This document shows, piece after piece, positions 57,601 through 58,891 of a stretch of DNA of 64,000 nucleotides. Position 1 is the first letter of the stretch, and each line of letters opens with the position of its first letter. This stretch comes from Metallyticus violacea (Eukaryota > Arthropoda > Insecta > Mantodea > Metallyticidae), in NCBI GenBank assembly GCA_030762175.1, contig CM060831.1, positions 76,528,501-76,592,500 on the forward strand, read 5' to 3'. The position numbers and the translations under genes are program-made. Under the pieces are notes generated by a model. The model was given only the letters and a program-made list of their open reading frames with translations, was not told the origin of the DNA and did no database searches.

Positions 57601-58891
57601 GCACAATTTAATTAATTAAACATACACATCTTCAGTACTTTTGTCCAAGATATTCTCTCCACAAATAAAAAACATATTCTTATAACTAATCATTATAACT
57701 AATTATTGAGATATTCTTATATCTCAATAATTAGTTAATGTGGTACAATTAAAACATATGTTTTTAATCTGCAGAAGCTGTCACCCAGAAAAAGGGAGAT
57801 ACAATCTCTGCATGTAAACTTAGTATTTATATTAGTATTATATTTTTTCACTGTGTTTAAGTTCCAATTTTACATTTTAGTATTTATATTTTTACTAAAA
57901 GCATAAAATGATACTGTATTTAAAGCTGATGATAATAAGCACTAAATTGTGTTTTAGAGATGTTGAAAATGATGCCCCTGACCAGCAATATATAGTCAGA
58001 ATCTGTGTAGAAAATTCCTATATTTCATTTAACTTTTCTTTGTAAGAACATGGCAGATTGGAACCGTTTCTTGTTAATGAATGATCCTCTCTAAGTTTTT
58101 AACAAGCTGATGAACAGTTTCTCTAATTGGAACATGATTGACGGGATATTTTCTTGCCAATCACCTTACCACTTCTCTGTATGAGTTTTTTCACCTCATA
58201 TGTATTATACATAAAAATCGGTTGAAGACTATATTTATGTAGTTGCATAATTAATTAAAAACAATTTACACACAATGAAAGCACCTAGTGCATCTGAATG
58301 CACAACCACTTGCTGATAAAGCCTCCCTCAAACTAGCTACAAGCTGCTACCTGCCATGCATCATATGGTCTTGACAACAGGCTTCTCCCAATATACCCAT
58401 GCTCTGCTGGCCCGTAATTCAAATAACCTCTCTGCATATAAGTATAATGATTTCTTAACTGAAATATTTATTATGAAAGAAACAGTAGATCAAATAAGAT
58501 AGTCAACAACTCACAGCACTTTTAAATTGCTTCCTTCTTCATTATTCTTTCTGCCTTCAGTGCTGTTATAATTATCACCTTAGTGCACAAAAAGCAAAAA
58601 ATTGAGATCTCTGCATATTAAATGCGCTTGAAGTGTACCAGTCACTGAGAACTAAATGTTTTCATTTTTAGGCATTAGCTATCATGGGCAGTGTAGCTTC
58701 ACCATACACCCTAACCAAAAATGTATTAATGCACAGTTTTTACAAAACAAAAACTATAGAAATATTATATTATTCAAAGTTCTCACCTTCCATTAACTTT
58801 TTCAGTTGATCAGCAACTGCCAATCCCTGTGACACTGCTTCTTTTTCAATAATTTTACTGCTATCTTTGTGCAGGAAGTGTCGGTAGAATT
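494..58891 (-). CDS. COG5: Conserved oligomeric Golgi complex subunit 5 (partial gene, 13 exons)
   Basis: COG5 belongs to lobe B (COG5-8) of the COG tethering complex, which acts at the cytosolic face of Golgi membranes in retrograde intra-Golgi vesicle traffic. Exons, 5' to 3': 58891-58787, 52432-52308, 50200-49987, 44381-44239, 33118-32956, 32808-32693, 23693-23519, 19555-19387, 18917-18777, 12689-12556, 9799-9553, 2619-2467, 602-494. Total 1994 nt, 664 codons, no stop, every intron GT-AG and every phase matching. The N-terminal part is the family's COG5 domain ([38 protein letters not shown]); the C-terminal part keeps [47 protein letters not shown] and [15 protein letters not shown]. Human COG5 is about 840 residues, so a short N-terminal exon lies beyond the right edge and roughly 130 C-terminal residues beyond the left edge. 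The family call rests on recalled similarity over the whole length; the exon borders are read from the sequence. Confidence 0.97.
1130..1480 (-). pseudogene. Mariner-superfamily transposase scrap
   Basis: On the minus strand, bases from about 1330 down to 1150 read [20 protein letters not shown], then KSQFSEWR, a stop, PKKCQ and IKQMII. This follows the mariner order: block with the first catalytic Asp (usually GDETW or IDETW), SEWR, PKK, then a beta strand. Glu of DET is Lys here and there are stops. No TIRs were found. It lies in the last visible COG5 intron. Confidence 0.55.
2467..2619 (-). CDS. COG5: COG5 exon l
   Basis: Residues 578-627: [14 protein letters not shown], then [20 protein letters not shown]. 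The CSLYMKEL block is invariant in animal COG5. Acceptor CCTGCAG, donor AAATG|GTAATA. Confidence 0.96.
2620..4340. other. COG5 intron, nothing recognised
   Basis: AT-rich, with only short chance reading frames. No repeat family or exon is recognised. Confidence 0.5.
4341..6090 (+). mobile_element. Tc1-like DNA transposon remnant
   Basis: Starts with CACTGCTCAAAAAAATTAGA at 4339-4358, a terminus typical of Tc1-like elements. Two inverted arms at 4692-4732 and 6038-6078 share TTTGCCAGAG and GACAGTAT. Between them, plus-strand reading around 5620-5990 gives [20 protein letters not shown], then in another frame [18 protein letters not shown] and [10 protein letters not shown], the Tc1 helix-turn-helix region and its following block. 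Frames are broken, no catalytic triad is recoverable, and the right terminus is not clear. An inactive remnant. Confidence 0.6.
6471..6764 (+). mobile_element. tRNA-derived SINE, family 1, with target duplications
   Basis: The head has an A box (GTGGCCGAGGTCGTTAAG) and a B box (GGTTCGAATCCC), like a Leu/Ser-type tRNA. A body with GGGGTTTTTTCCAGGTTTTC follows, then a tail ACGGGCGTTAAACACTACT and poly-A of about 20. It is flanked by an 11-bp direct repeat AGAGTCAAGAC (6460-6470 and 6765-6775). Inserted in the COG5 intron between exons k and l. Confidence 0.88.
7056..8363 (+). mobile_element. Mariner DNA transposon, decayed
   Basis: 1308 bp with 32-bp imperfect terminal inverted repeats (7056-7087 and 8332-8363; shared TTCAAAAAGTAT). 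TA follows the right end; the left TA appears lost. The transposase is a pseudogene. Confidence 0.93.
7254..8299 (+). pseudogene. Mariner transposase pseudogene
   Basis: Cut-and-paste transposase of the mariner DD34D family. The frame starts at ATG 7254 ([20 protein letters not shown]), has a TGG-to-TAG nonsense at 7368, then the HTH region to [14 protein letters not shown] near 7697 (first catalytic Asp). A frameshift near 7850 moves to [18 protein letters not shown]. The second catalytic block reads HHNNAPAH, so Asp is replaced by Asn (codon 7991). The third, YSPDLAPCD, is intact. A second frameshift near 8250 precedes GGDYFEGD. Nonsense, two frameshifts and a lost catalytic Asp: inactive. 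Confidence 0.93.
9155..9335 (+). mobile_element. PLE terminal repeat with hammerhead-like core
   Basis: Begins TAGGCTTTCACGGTCGGC and contains GTTTCCGGGTTTGTTGG, both also present (reverse complement) at 11660-11720. At 9255-9289 it has TTGAAGA, a 6-bp hairpin, GAAAC, CA, GTC: a hammerhead core with the first C changed to T. Lies just left of COG5 exon k. Confidence 0.6.
9553..9799 (-). CDS. COG5: COG5 exon k
   Basis: Residues 496-576, the longest exon here. It opens [19 protein letters not shown] and ends [18 protein letters not shown], then HNEDYS. Acceptor TTTACAG, donor AAT|GTAAGC. Confidence 0.96.
10070..10375. mobile_element. Fold-back pair of PLE ends
   Basis: Two terminal segments face each other: 10080-10225 and the inverted 10245-10350 share AACAAGTTCTACATTTAA-like ends, CAATAAGAGTGTGTAG and ATGGTCTGCAAAAC. 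The left arm holds a hammerhead motif (minus, 10183-10222); in the right arm the CTGANGA core is lost. No coding sequence remains between them. Confidence 0.7.
10183..10222 (-). ncRNA. Hammerhead ribozyme-like motif
   Basis: Minus strand: TAG, CTGAAGA, T, hairpin GCGAATGATGGTCTGC, AAAAC (G12 lost), AT, GTT, CTA. Helix I TAG:CTA. The G12-to-A change predicts loss of activity. Confidence 0.55.
10730..11740 (-). mobile_element. Penelope-like element: reverse transcriptase C-half and GIY-YIG, with terminal repeat
   Basis: Reading leftward from 11620: [20 protein letters not shown] (YVDD catalytic motif of a reverse transcriptase), then [40 protein letters not shown]-like thumb region, and [17 protein letters not shown], a stop, then [20 protein letters not shown], the GIY-YIG endonuclease. 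The FLDVLV / PTHTD / HPRQKRA order is characteristic of PLEs. A frameshift after KDP and an in-frame stop break it, and the N-terminal RT fingers are missing. The segment 11620-11740 is terminal repeat with GCGGACGAAACGTC on the plus strand, joined directly to the truncated RT. Confidence 0.9.
11741..12555. other. COG5 intron, nothing recognised
   Basis: AT-rich intron without a recognisable repeat end or exon. Confidence 0.5.
12556..12689 (-). CDS. COG5: COG5 exon j
   Basis: Residues 451-494, [20 protein letters not shown] to [22 protein letters not shown] corresponds to AKTIQLYSVKSEQL. Acceptor TTTTCAG, donor ATAG|GTAAGT. Confidence 0.96.
12690..14035. other. COG5 intron; one unexplained open frame
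   Basis: Mostly AT-rich. A 111-codon minus-strand frame at 13699-14034 has no family I recognise and no splice context; I take it as chance. Confidence 0.45.
14040..14530 (+). mobile_element. PLE GIY-YIG fragment
   Basis: Plus strand 14138-14210 reads [20 protein letters not shown], an endonuclease N-terminus with CxxC. After a frameshift, 14225-14360 gives [20 protein letters not shown] then [16 protein letters not shown], the family C-terminus. GAAACATGTCC at 14490-14505 marks a decayed hammerhead-like end. Confidence 0.75.
14800..15030 (-). mobile_element. PLE C-terminal fragment beside mariner
   Basis: Minus strand 15025-14875 reads AVAHHF, a stop, then [20 protein letters not shown], nearly the same as the PLE tail at 8420-8510. 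It ends where the mariner at 15031 begins, so the mariner landed in it or at its edge. Confidence 0.65.
15031..16266 (-). mobile_element. Mariner DNA transposon, second subfamily
   Basis: 1236 bp with imperfect TIRs (GAGGGTATGTTCATAAGTTT at 15032 and its counterpart ending 16266), flanked by TA on both sides (15029-15030 and 16267-16268). It encodes a broken mariner transposase on the minus strand. Confidence 0.9.
15050..16099 (-). pseudogene. Mariner transposase pseudogene
   Basis: The N-terminus, 16099-15908, reads [20 protein letters not shown] then [20 protein letters not shown] and [12 protein letters not shown], the mariner first HTH. Farther left the frame is broken many times, but [19 protein letters not shown] near 15400 preserves the second catalytic block (HDN), and the last residues (KGNSIEK) correspond to the usual C-terminal GDYVEK. 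Not functional. Confidence 0.88.
16270..17160. other. COG5 intron, nothing recognised
   Basis: AT-rich, no repeat end, exon or RNA gene that I can support. Confidence 0.45.
17165..18560. mobile_element. Fold-back Penelope-like element
   Basis: Left half 17200-17810 is an inverted copy of right half 17815-18545. Each carries the PLE 3' part: plus strand 18117-18180 reads [20 protein letters not shown] (GIY-YIG), followed by [13 protein letters not shown] and KLLKNIT. Each half ends in a hammerhead motif (minus near 17257-17301, plus near 18466-18506) and the segment GATGTAAGTGTTGCAAAT or its complement. Stops interrupt all frames. Confidence 0.85.
18466..18506 (+). ncRNA. Hammerhead ribozyme-like motif
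   Basis: CTGAAGA at 18470, T, helix II GGGAGC with AGCTC, GAAAC at 18495, loop TTA, GTC. Helix I is weak (GAAA with TTCA). The copy at 17257-17301 (minus) has CTGAAGT and GCC in place of GTC. Confidence 0.55.
18777..18917 (-). CDS. COG5: COG5 exon i
   Basis: Residues 404-449, [20 protein letters not shown], then [10 protein letters not shown] and [10 protein letters not shown]. It matches [21 protein letters not shown] of the family. Acceptor TTTTTAG, donor ACAAG|GTATCA. Confidence 0.96.
19387..19555 (-). CDS. COG5: COG5 exon h
   Basis: Residues 348-402 with [20 protein letters not shown] and a downstream segment ([14 protein letters not shown]) that replaces a variable loop in vertebrates. 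Acceptor GAATAG, donor AA|GTAAGT; leaves phase 2. Confidence 0.96.
19556..20084. other. COG5 intron, nothing recognised
   Basis: Ordinary AT-rich intron between exon h and the next PLE. Confidence 0.45.
20085..21045 (+). mobile_element. Penelope-like element, 3' half with GIY-YIG endonuclease
   Basis: An open frame at 20247-20654 reads [20 protein letters not shown], then [20 protein letters not shown] (linker and zinc-finger-like region) and [23 protein letters not shown] is Y-K-G here. After one TGA it continues [20 protein letters not shown] and [18 protein letters not shown] to 20830. It ends in the best-preserved hammerhead motif of the window (20941-20984) and a GTTACAAATTCGACTCAATT terminus. 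The RT domain is absent. Confidence 0.88.
20941..20984 (+). ncRNA. Hammerhead ribozyme-like motif, best preserved
   Basis: GGAA, CTGAAGA, T, G, helix II GGAGC/GCTCC with loop AATTA, A, GAAAC, loop TTA, GTT, TTCC. Helix I GGAA:TTCC is 4 bp and perfect. All core residues of a type I hammerhead are present, with a two-pair helix III (AC:GT). Confidence 0.72.
21265..22030. mobile_element. PLE copy, fold-back remnant
   Basis: The left end 21285-21360 is a minus-strand PLE terminus with a hammerhead motif. The minus strand 21790-21640 keeps [17 protein letters not shown] (GIY-YIG). From 21830 the plus strand resumes PLE linker sequence ([19 protein letters not shown]) up to 22010. A 24-base poly-T tract interrupts at about 21557-21580. 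Confidence 0.65.
21318..21357 (-). ncRNA. Hammerhead ribozyme-like motif
   Basis: Minus strand: AGG, CTGAAGA, T, helix II GGAGGCA/TGCCTTT with loop AA, GAAAC, AT, GTC, CAA. Core and GTC cleavage triplet intact; helix I poor (one pair). Confidence 0.62.
22031..23518. other. COG5 intron, nothing recognised
   Basis: Some moderately long chance frames (for example 22291-22521 minus). No family recognised. Confidence 0.4.
23519..23693 (-). CDS. COG5: COG5 exon g
   Basis: Residues 289-346, starting [17 protein letters not shown] and ending [18 protein letters not shown] corresponds to the family's TFWNSVT. Acceptor TTCATAG, donor CAAG|GTCTGT, the least canonical donor of the set. Confidence 0.94.
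23895..24076. repeat. 75-bp inverted repeat (fold-back)
   Basis: Arms 23895-23969 and 24002-24076 match at 71 of 75 positions, with a 32-base spacer. The arms contain CAGAAAAGGATAAAACACTA and end GAACTCG. No coding content; it resembles a small fold-back element. It does not share the PLE ends. Confidence 0.85.
24540..24850 (+). pseudogene. hAT-like transposase N-terminus (BED zinc finger)
   Basis: Plus strand: [20 protein letters not shown], a stop in place of Trp, a frameshift, then [20 protein letters not shown] and [15 protein letters not shown], ending [11 protein letters not shown]. CxxC followed by HxxxxxH is the BED finger, and the spacing with DTTxAFM matches a common arthropod hAT / CGGBP1-like family. 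Broken by two stops and a frameshift. Confidence 0.65.
25340..26220 (-). pseudogene. hAT-like transposase C-terminal half
   Basis: Reading leftward from 26130: [13 protein letters not shown]..., [20 protein letters not shown], then near 25830 [20 protein letters not shown] and YAKYLETI, and [10 protein letters not shown], then [20 protein letters not shown] with NSGYEF. The TxWxTWLxAAxYYA block is the conserved hAT segment before the dimerisation domain. Several stops and shifts. It is opposite in orientation to the BED-finger fragment at 24540, so these are separate copies or a rearranged one. Confidence 0.68.
26335..27560. mobile_element. Cluster of three PLE fold-back ends
   Basis: The unit TTCTTTATGGTTTCACTTA-GATTTACTCAGG...GTCCACA...CTCAG occurs at 26380-26460 and 26575-26650 (minus) and inverted at 26880-26965 and 27455-27530 (plus). 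Between 27060 and 27240 the minus strand holds PLE C-terminal sequence. Each end has a CTGAGGA-type hammerhead core in some state of decay. Confidence 0.7.
26881..26921 (+). ncRNA. Hammerhead-like motif, cleavage site mutated
   Basis: CAG, CTGAGGA, TA, helix II TGGA/TCCA, C, GAAAC, AT, GAC, CTG. Helix I CAG:CTG. The GTC triplet is GAC, which should abolish cleavage. Confidence 0.55.
27640..27900 (-). pseudogene. Possible hAT N-terminal fragment
   Basis: Minus strand reads [20 protein letters not shown] then [10 protein letters not shown], resembling the stretch ahead of a BED finger in hAT-like elements; no zinc ligands remain. Weak call. Confidence 0.25.
28441..28515. repeat. Perfect 29-bp inverted repeat (solo PLE end)
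   Basis: Arms 28441-28469 and 28487-28515 are perfect complements (TAACATTTTAAAAAATTGAG and onward) with a 17-base loop. The flank GTGAACTTTTGTAACAGTGG (28411-28430) and the GAGTCGAAATT core are the same ends that bound the PLE copies at 17165 and 20085. A solo palindromic terminus without body. Confidence 0.8.
28960..29170 (+). pseudogene. hAT-like N-terminal fragment
   Basis: Plus strand reads [20 protein letters not shown], then VDTTK and, after a frameshift, [18 protein letters not shown]. DTTxxFMxANIPxEKL is the motif that follows the BED finger in the same hAT family as 24540-24850. Confidence 0.6.
29435..29732 (+). mobile_element. tRNA-derived SINE, family 2, with target duplications
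   Basis: A box TGGTGTAGCGGTAG, B box GGTTCGATCCT, a body with GGATTTTTTCGGGTGTAAAA, and a short A-rich tail. A 13-bp direct repeat ATCAAATAGGCAT flanks it (29422-29434 and 29733-29745). A (CTC)n microsatellite lies just upstream (about 29364-29385). Confidence 0.85.
30060..31010 (-). pseudogene. HTH/DDE transposase pseudogene (IS630/mariner-type family)
   Basis: Minus strand from 30964: [20 protein letters not shown], then [20 protein letters not shown] (second HTH). Farther on, 30427-30242 gives [20 protein letters not shown], then [20 protein letters not shown] and [13 protein letters not shown], with QHDG and [10 protein letters not shown] in place of QxDGxPxH and SPDLTPLDFF. Then, to about 30090, [20 protein letters not shown] and [20 protein letters not shown]. 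This is the HTH plus DDE family common in arthropods; I cannot give it a precise name. An A-rich stretch at 30618-30670 resembles a SINE tail (AGCATTAAACACTATTAAAA) inserted in it. Confidence 0.78.
31011..32692. other. COG5 intron, nothing recognised
   Basis: Long AT-rich stretch. A 71-codon frame at 32134-32349 matches nothing I know. Confidence 0.4.
32693..32808 (-). CDS. COG5: COG5 exon f
   Basis: Residues 251-288, [20 protein letters not shown], then [19 protein letters not shown]. The GGPGR...MPTPGN signature is specific to COG5. Acceptor TGTTTAG, donor CAG|GTAGAT. Confidence 0.97.
32956..33118 (-). CDS. COG5: COG5 exon e
   Basis: Residues 196-249, [20 protein letters not shown] to TADTAKSR. 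It matches the VGTALQVFYNL block of COG5. Acceptor TCCACAG, donor AGAG|GTAAGG, followed by the shortest intron in the window (147 bp). Confidence 0.96.
33119..34479. other. COG5 intron, nothing recognised
   Basis: AT-rich, no repeat ends seen. Confidence 0.45.
34492..35358 (+). mobile_element. Truncated Penelope-like element with 12-bp target duplication
   Basis: AATAAGATGTTG at 34480-34491 is repeated at 35359-35370. Inside, an inverted terminus (34492-34575) is followed by plus-strand PLE 3' coding remnants: [20 protein letters not shown], then [40 protein letters not shown] and [20 protein letters not shown]. The YIG of GIY-YIG is YIE. A hammerhead motif at 35216-35255 and the terminus follow. 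RT is absent; 867 bp. Confidence 0.87.
35216..35255 (+). ncRNA. Hammerhead ribozyme-like motif
   Basis: CAG, CCGATGA (U4 changed to C), T, helix II GGGAGG/CTCTCC with loop GAC, A, GAAAC, TA, GTC, CTA. Helix II and GTC kept; the core change should inactivate it. Confidence 0.55.
35465..35775. mobile_element. Fold-back pair of PLE ends
   Basis: Left end TTGGAACTTGCACAGTGAAG to 35620 faces an inverted end 35650-35775 (AGTAAGTGGAGCC, TAGTTTGACTCAATCATACA). The left arm holds a hammerhead motif; the right arm keeps only GAAACATGTACTA. Confidence 0.72.
35569..35609 (-). ncRNA. Hammerhead ribozyme-like motif
   Basis: Minus strand: TAG, CTGATGA, T, helix II GAGAAC/GTTCTT with loop CAAAT, GAAAT, GA, GTT, CTA. 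Helix I TAG:CTA. Helix III has a T:G wobble. Core complete. Confidence 0.65.
35712..38060 (-). mobile_element. Non-LTR retrotransposon (LINE) fragment, split by a mariner
   Basis: The minus strand has reverse transcriptase blocks: [20 protein letters not shown], then [40 protein letters not shown] and [12 protein letters not shown] at 36290-35790. Catalytic FADD is FAEI. Upstream on the far side of the mariner, 37250-37165 gives [10 protein letters not shown] and DQTKF, and 37740-37545 gives [20 protein letters not shown], the region between endonuclease and RT. Broken frames; the endonuclease itself is not recognisable. Confidence 0.8.
36297..37164 (+). pseudogene. Mariner transposase fragment inserted in the LINE
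   Basis: Starts inside the transposase ([23 protein letters not shown] 2: [20 protein letters not shown]). [18 protein letters not shown] at about 36593, [17 protein letters not shown] near 36795 and [19 protein letters not shown] at 36876 hold all three catalytic positions. Frameshifts and stops separate them; the last segment 36861-37103 is open. The right end ACCACCTCGTA resembles a mariner TIR; the 5' end is missing. Confidence 0.87.
38285..39305 (+). mobile_element. Pogo/Tigger-like internally deleted DNA transposon
   Basis: 1021 bp bounded by CCATATTTACTCGCCTA and its complement CAAGTAAATATGG, each followed by TA (38283-38284 and 39306-39307). Near 38565-38660 it encodes [20 protein letters not shown], then KNGVSSRSQ, the N-terminal psq-type HTH of pogo-like transposases. 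At 38785-38850 it reads [20 protein letters not shown], an acidic C-terminus. The DDE core is gone, so it could move only with a helper. Confidence 0.78.
40849..41462. repeat. Tandem duplication inside the PLE
   Basis: Unit 1 (40849-41150) begins ATAGAAAGTACAGCAGGTAA and ends GTTTTGCAGA; unit 2 starts at 41151 with the same bases and continues past GTTTTGCAGA into TGTGAAAAGG. The units are nearly identical; unit 2 has a short internal duplication of ATACATAAAAAG. The near identity suggests a recent event in an otherwise old copy. Confidence 0.9.
41414..41580 (+). pseudogene. GIY-YIG endonuclease fragment of the PLE
   Basis: Open stretch [20 protein letters not shown], then [20 protein letters not shown] and [14 protein letters not shown], stop at 41578. 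GVY and YIG catalytic-core residues and the Arg/Glu-His region are present. The stop replaces the Trp that usually begins the next block; the following bases still read [20 protein letters not shown], so the original protein ran on. Confidence 0.8.
41803..41842 (+). ncRNA. Hammerhead ribozyme-like motif
   Basis: TAG, CTGATGA at 41806, T, helix II GTGAATG-AAG-GTTTGT (G:T rich), GAAAC at 41830, CA, GTT, CTA. Helix I TAG:CTA; all core residues present. Confidence 0.66.
41983..42678. mobile_element. Fold-back (palindromic) mariner derivative
   Basis: 696 bp flanked by TA (41981-41982, 42679-42680). Both ends start YGAGGGTCNTTC and continue into the same 5' part of one mariner: ACTAATNCCTCC, GACTTTGGAT, GTAGTTGGCGCCAGCA. 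The left arm (about 270 bp, plus) and the longer right arm (minus) face inward. The right arm encodes [20 protein letters not shown], then [20 protein letters not shown] and [20 protein letters not shown], the transposase N-terminal HTH pair. It has no catalytic domain; an inverted duplication of the 5' end replaced the 3' half. Confidence 0.88.
42723..42917. mobile_element. Fold-back pair of PLE ends with two hammerhead motifs
   Basis: AATCTCTTCTGAGT...CATGAGAT (42721-42776) and its inverse ATCTCATG...AGAAGAGATT (42861-42917) enclose two motif copies. The minus copy (42771-42811) has CAG, CTGATGA, T, GTGGA/TCCAC, GAAAC; the plus copy (42827-42866) has CTGACAA and GAAAC. Confidence 0.78.
42771..42811 (-). 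ncRNA. Hammerhead ribozyme-like motif
   Basis: CTGATGA (plus 42802-42808), T, helix II GTGGA/TCCAC perfect, GAAAC, TT, ATC. The cleavage triplet is ATC with C:A in helix III, so weakened. Confidence 0.57.
43440..43900. mobile_element. PLE fold-back remnant
   Basis: Minus-strand terminus with hammerhead core CTGAGGA and GAAAC (about 43492-43534), followed by plus-strand PLE linker sequence near 43700-43880 that matches 40800-40940 (GAGGCAAAAACTTATTAAAG). Confidence 0.65.
44219..44238. repeat. TG/TA microsatellite abutting a COG5 splice donor
   Basis: TGTGTGTGTATATATATAC lies immediately next to exon d; on the gene strand the intron starts GTATATATATACACACAC, so the donor itself is part of the repeat. 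Confidence 0.9.
44239..44381 (-). CDS. COG5: COG5 exon d
   Basis: Residues 149-195 with [18 protein letters not shown] and [20 protein letters not shown]. The conserved [11 protein letters not shown] lies between the N-terminal bundle and the following helices. The donor is CAG|GTATATATATACAC, so the intron's first 20 bases are a TA/CA microsatellite. Confidence 0.96.
44571..44611 (-). ncRNA. Hammerhead ribozyme-like motif
   Basis: Minus strand: TGG, CTGAAGA, T, helix II GGGAAC/GTTCTC with loop AAAAT, GAAAC, CG, GTT, CCA. Helix I TGG:CCA. All core residues present. Confidence 0.7.
45068..45108 (+). ncRNA. Hammerhead ribozyme-like motif
   Basis: Plus strand: TGG, CTGAAGA, T, GGGAAC with GTTCTA, GAAAC, TG, GTT, CCA. 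The partner of the minus-strand motif at 44571, one at each end of the same fold-back copy. Confidence 0.7.
45345..45480. repeat. Near-perfect palindrome of a PLE end
   Basis: CTAAACTTAGGTATTCATTT ... ACTAAACTCCATTTACTT is followed at once by its inverse to CCTAAGTTTACG (45475). The arms are about 46 bp around CATA. The same end bounds the PLEs at 47815 and 54042. Confidence 0.85.
45481..46589. other. COG5 intron, nothing recognised
   Basis: AT-rich, with no motif I can name. Confidence 0.4.
46590..47480 (-). mobile_element. Penelope-like element, decayed minus-strand copy
   Basis: Terminus with hammerhead motif at 46611-46650, then minus-strand GIY-YIG near 47050-46960 ([20 protein letters not shown]). 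PLE-like sequence continues to about 47480. Frames broken. Confidence 0.68.
46611..46650 (-). ncRNA. Hammerhead-like motif, G12 lost
   Basis: Minus strand: TAG, CTGAGGA, T, helix II GTGGAC/GTCCAC (6 bp perfect, loop AAAG), AAAAT, AT, GTC, CTA. Helix I TAG:CTA. GAAA is AAAA, predicted inactive. Confidence 0.57.
47815..48235 (-). mobile_element. Penelope-like element fragment
   Basis: End TTACGAAGCTGTTGACAATG at 47825, then a hammerhead motif, then the minus strand reads [20 protein letters not shown], with KEHFRNI and a His-Phe-Trp-like block. It is fused at about 48240 to an unrelated retroelement frame. Confidence 0.75.
47911..47951 (-). ncRNA. Hammerhead ribozyme-like motif
   Basis: Minus strand: CTGAAGA (plus 47942-47948), T, helix II GGAG/CTCC, T, GAAAC, GC, TTT. 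The triplet is mutated. Confidence 0.5.
48240..48830 (-). pseudogene. Retroelement ORF1-like frame with degenerate 2A-like motif
   Basis: A minus-strand frame has a hydrophobic start ([15 protein letters not shown]), then GGVKQNLGP at 48655-48681, resembling the DxExNPGP 2A-like motif found at the N-terminus of some non-LTR retrotransposon proteins. A Lys/Glu-rich stretch follows ([20 protein letters not shown]). It is interrupted on the plus strand by a SINE 3' fragment. I cannot name the element; the 2A reading is inference. Confidence 0.4.
48451..48510 (+). mobile_element. SINE family 1, 3' fragment
   Basis: GACCACCTGTGTGACTCAGT, then GGTAAAATGGGCGTTATACA and poly-A, matches the last ~60 bases of the SINE at 6471-6764 (CCGCCTGTGGTGCCTCAGTA, GGGCGTTAAACACTACT). 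Confidence 0.75.
48960..49760 (-). mobile_element. Jockey-like LINE reverse transcriptase fragment
   Basis: The minus strand from 49727 reads [20 protein letters not shown] (RT thumb, KFLGLIFD motif). It is followed by [20 protein letters not shown] (TSWGADR block) and, in another frame, [20 protein letters not shown] then [13 protein letters not shown]. The order is that of arthropod jockey-group LINEs after the catalytic site. Stops and shifts throughout. Confidence 0.78.
49987..50200 (-). CDS. COG5: COG5 exon c
   Basis: Residues 77-147. Contains [19 protein letters not shown] and [18 protein letters not shown] and ends [11 protein letters not shown], all diagnostic of COG5 and predicted helical. 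Acceptor TTTTGCAG, donor ATTT|GTAAGT, ends in phase 1. Confidence 0.97.
50201..52307. other. COG5 intron; one PLE-end scrap
   Basis: Mostly unrecognised. 51984-52050 (CCGTGGCCTGCTGAAG, GGCTGTGAAAGCCTACATTC) resembles the PLE terminal repeat at 11665-11735, and 51715-51765 carries GTGAAGTATTAAGAGTATGT of another PLE end. Confidence 0.5.
52308..52432 (-). CDS. COG5: COG5 exon b
   Basis: Residues 36-76, [20 protein letters not shown] onward to [10 protein letters not shown]. This is the best conserved N-terminal block of COG5. Acceptor CCTTTTAG, donor CAG|GTAATT, ends in phase 0. Confidence 0.96.
53380..57080 (+). pseudogene. Arthropod multicopy gene of unknown function, decayed and split by a PLE
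   Basis: Plus strand, left part 53400-54041: [48 protein letters not shown], then [20 protein letters not shown]. Right part from 56044: [63 protein letters not shown], then the open 56472-56777 ([40 protein letters not shown]) and [21 protein letters not shown] recognise the protein type as one found in many copies in arthropod genomes with recurrent CxxC pairs, probably carried by mobile DNA, but cannot name it. At least six stops. Removing the PLE restores collinearity. Confidence 0.72.
54042..56043 (-). mobile_element. Penelope-like element, most complete minus-strand copy
   Basis: About 2.0 kb, flanked by AGATCAAC (54034-54041 and 56044-56051), inside the multicopy pseudogene. Reading leftward: [20 protein letters not shown], then [20 protein letters not shown] (N-terminal extension), [20 protein letters not shown] (RT), [19 protein letters not shown], and RYVNGIF at about 55065 where YVDD is expected. 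The linker follows at 54909-54553, then [20 protein letters not shown] and [14 protein letters not shown] at 54490-54368, and [20 protein letters not shown]. The RT has lost both catalytic aspartates; frames are also broken. Confidence 0.9.
57362..57607. mobile_element. Fold-back pair of PLE ends
   Basis: Left TTGTACTTATGAAGTTGCAG and right its inverse (CAGATTCATAAGCACAATTT) enclose two facing ends. The minus-strand hammerhead motif at 57442-57481 is complete in its core; in the plus-strand copy (CAGCTGATGAAACATATCC, 57493-57511) the hairpin is deleted, fusing CTGAT to GAAAC. Confidence 0.8.
57442..57481 (-). ncRNA. Hammerhead ribozyme-like motif
   Basis: Minus strand: CAG, CTGATGA, T, helix II GAAAGCA/TGCTTTT with loop AG, GAAAC, AT, GTT, CAA. 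Core complete, helix I poor. Confidence 0.62.
57697..57736. repeat. Perfect 18-bp hairpin
   Basis: AACTAATTATTGAGATAT, loop TCTT, and its exact complement. AT-rich, no known role. Confidence 0.85.
58787..58891 (-). CDS. COG5: COG5 exon a (first in window)
   Basis: Codons 1-34 of the partial protein, beginning [12 protein letters not shown] and ending [10 protein letters not shown]. The acceptor is CATTTAG and the donor AAG|GTGAG. It enters with two bases of a split codon and leaves one base (G) that joins GA of the next exon to make Gly. The [11 protein letters not shown] end matches the family's helix before HLLDKEL. The upstream exon with the start codon was not found up to 64000. Confidence 0.88.
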
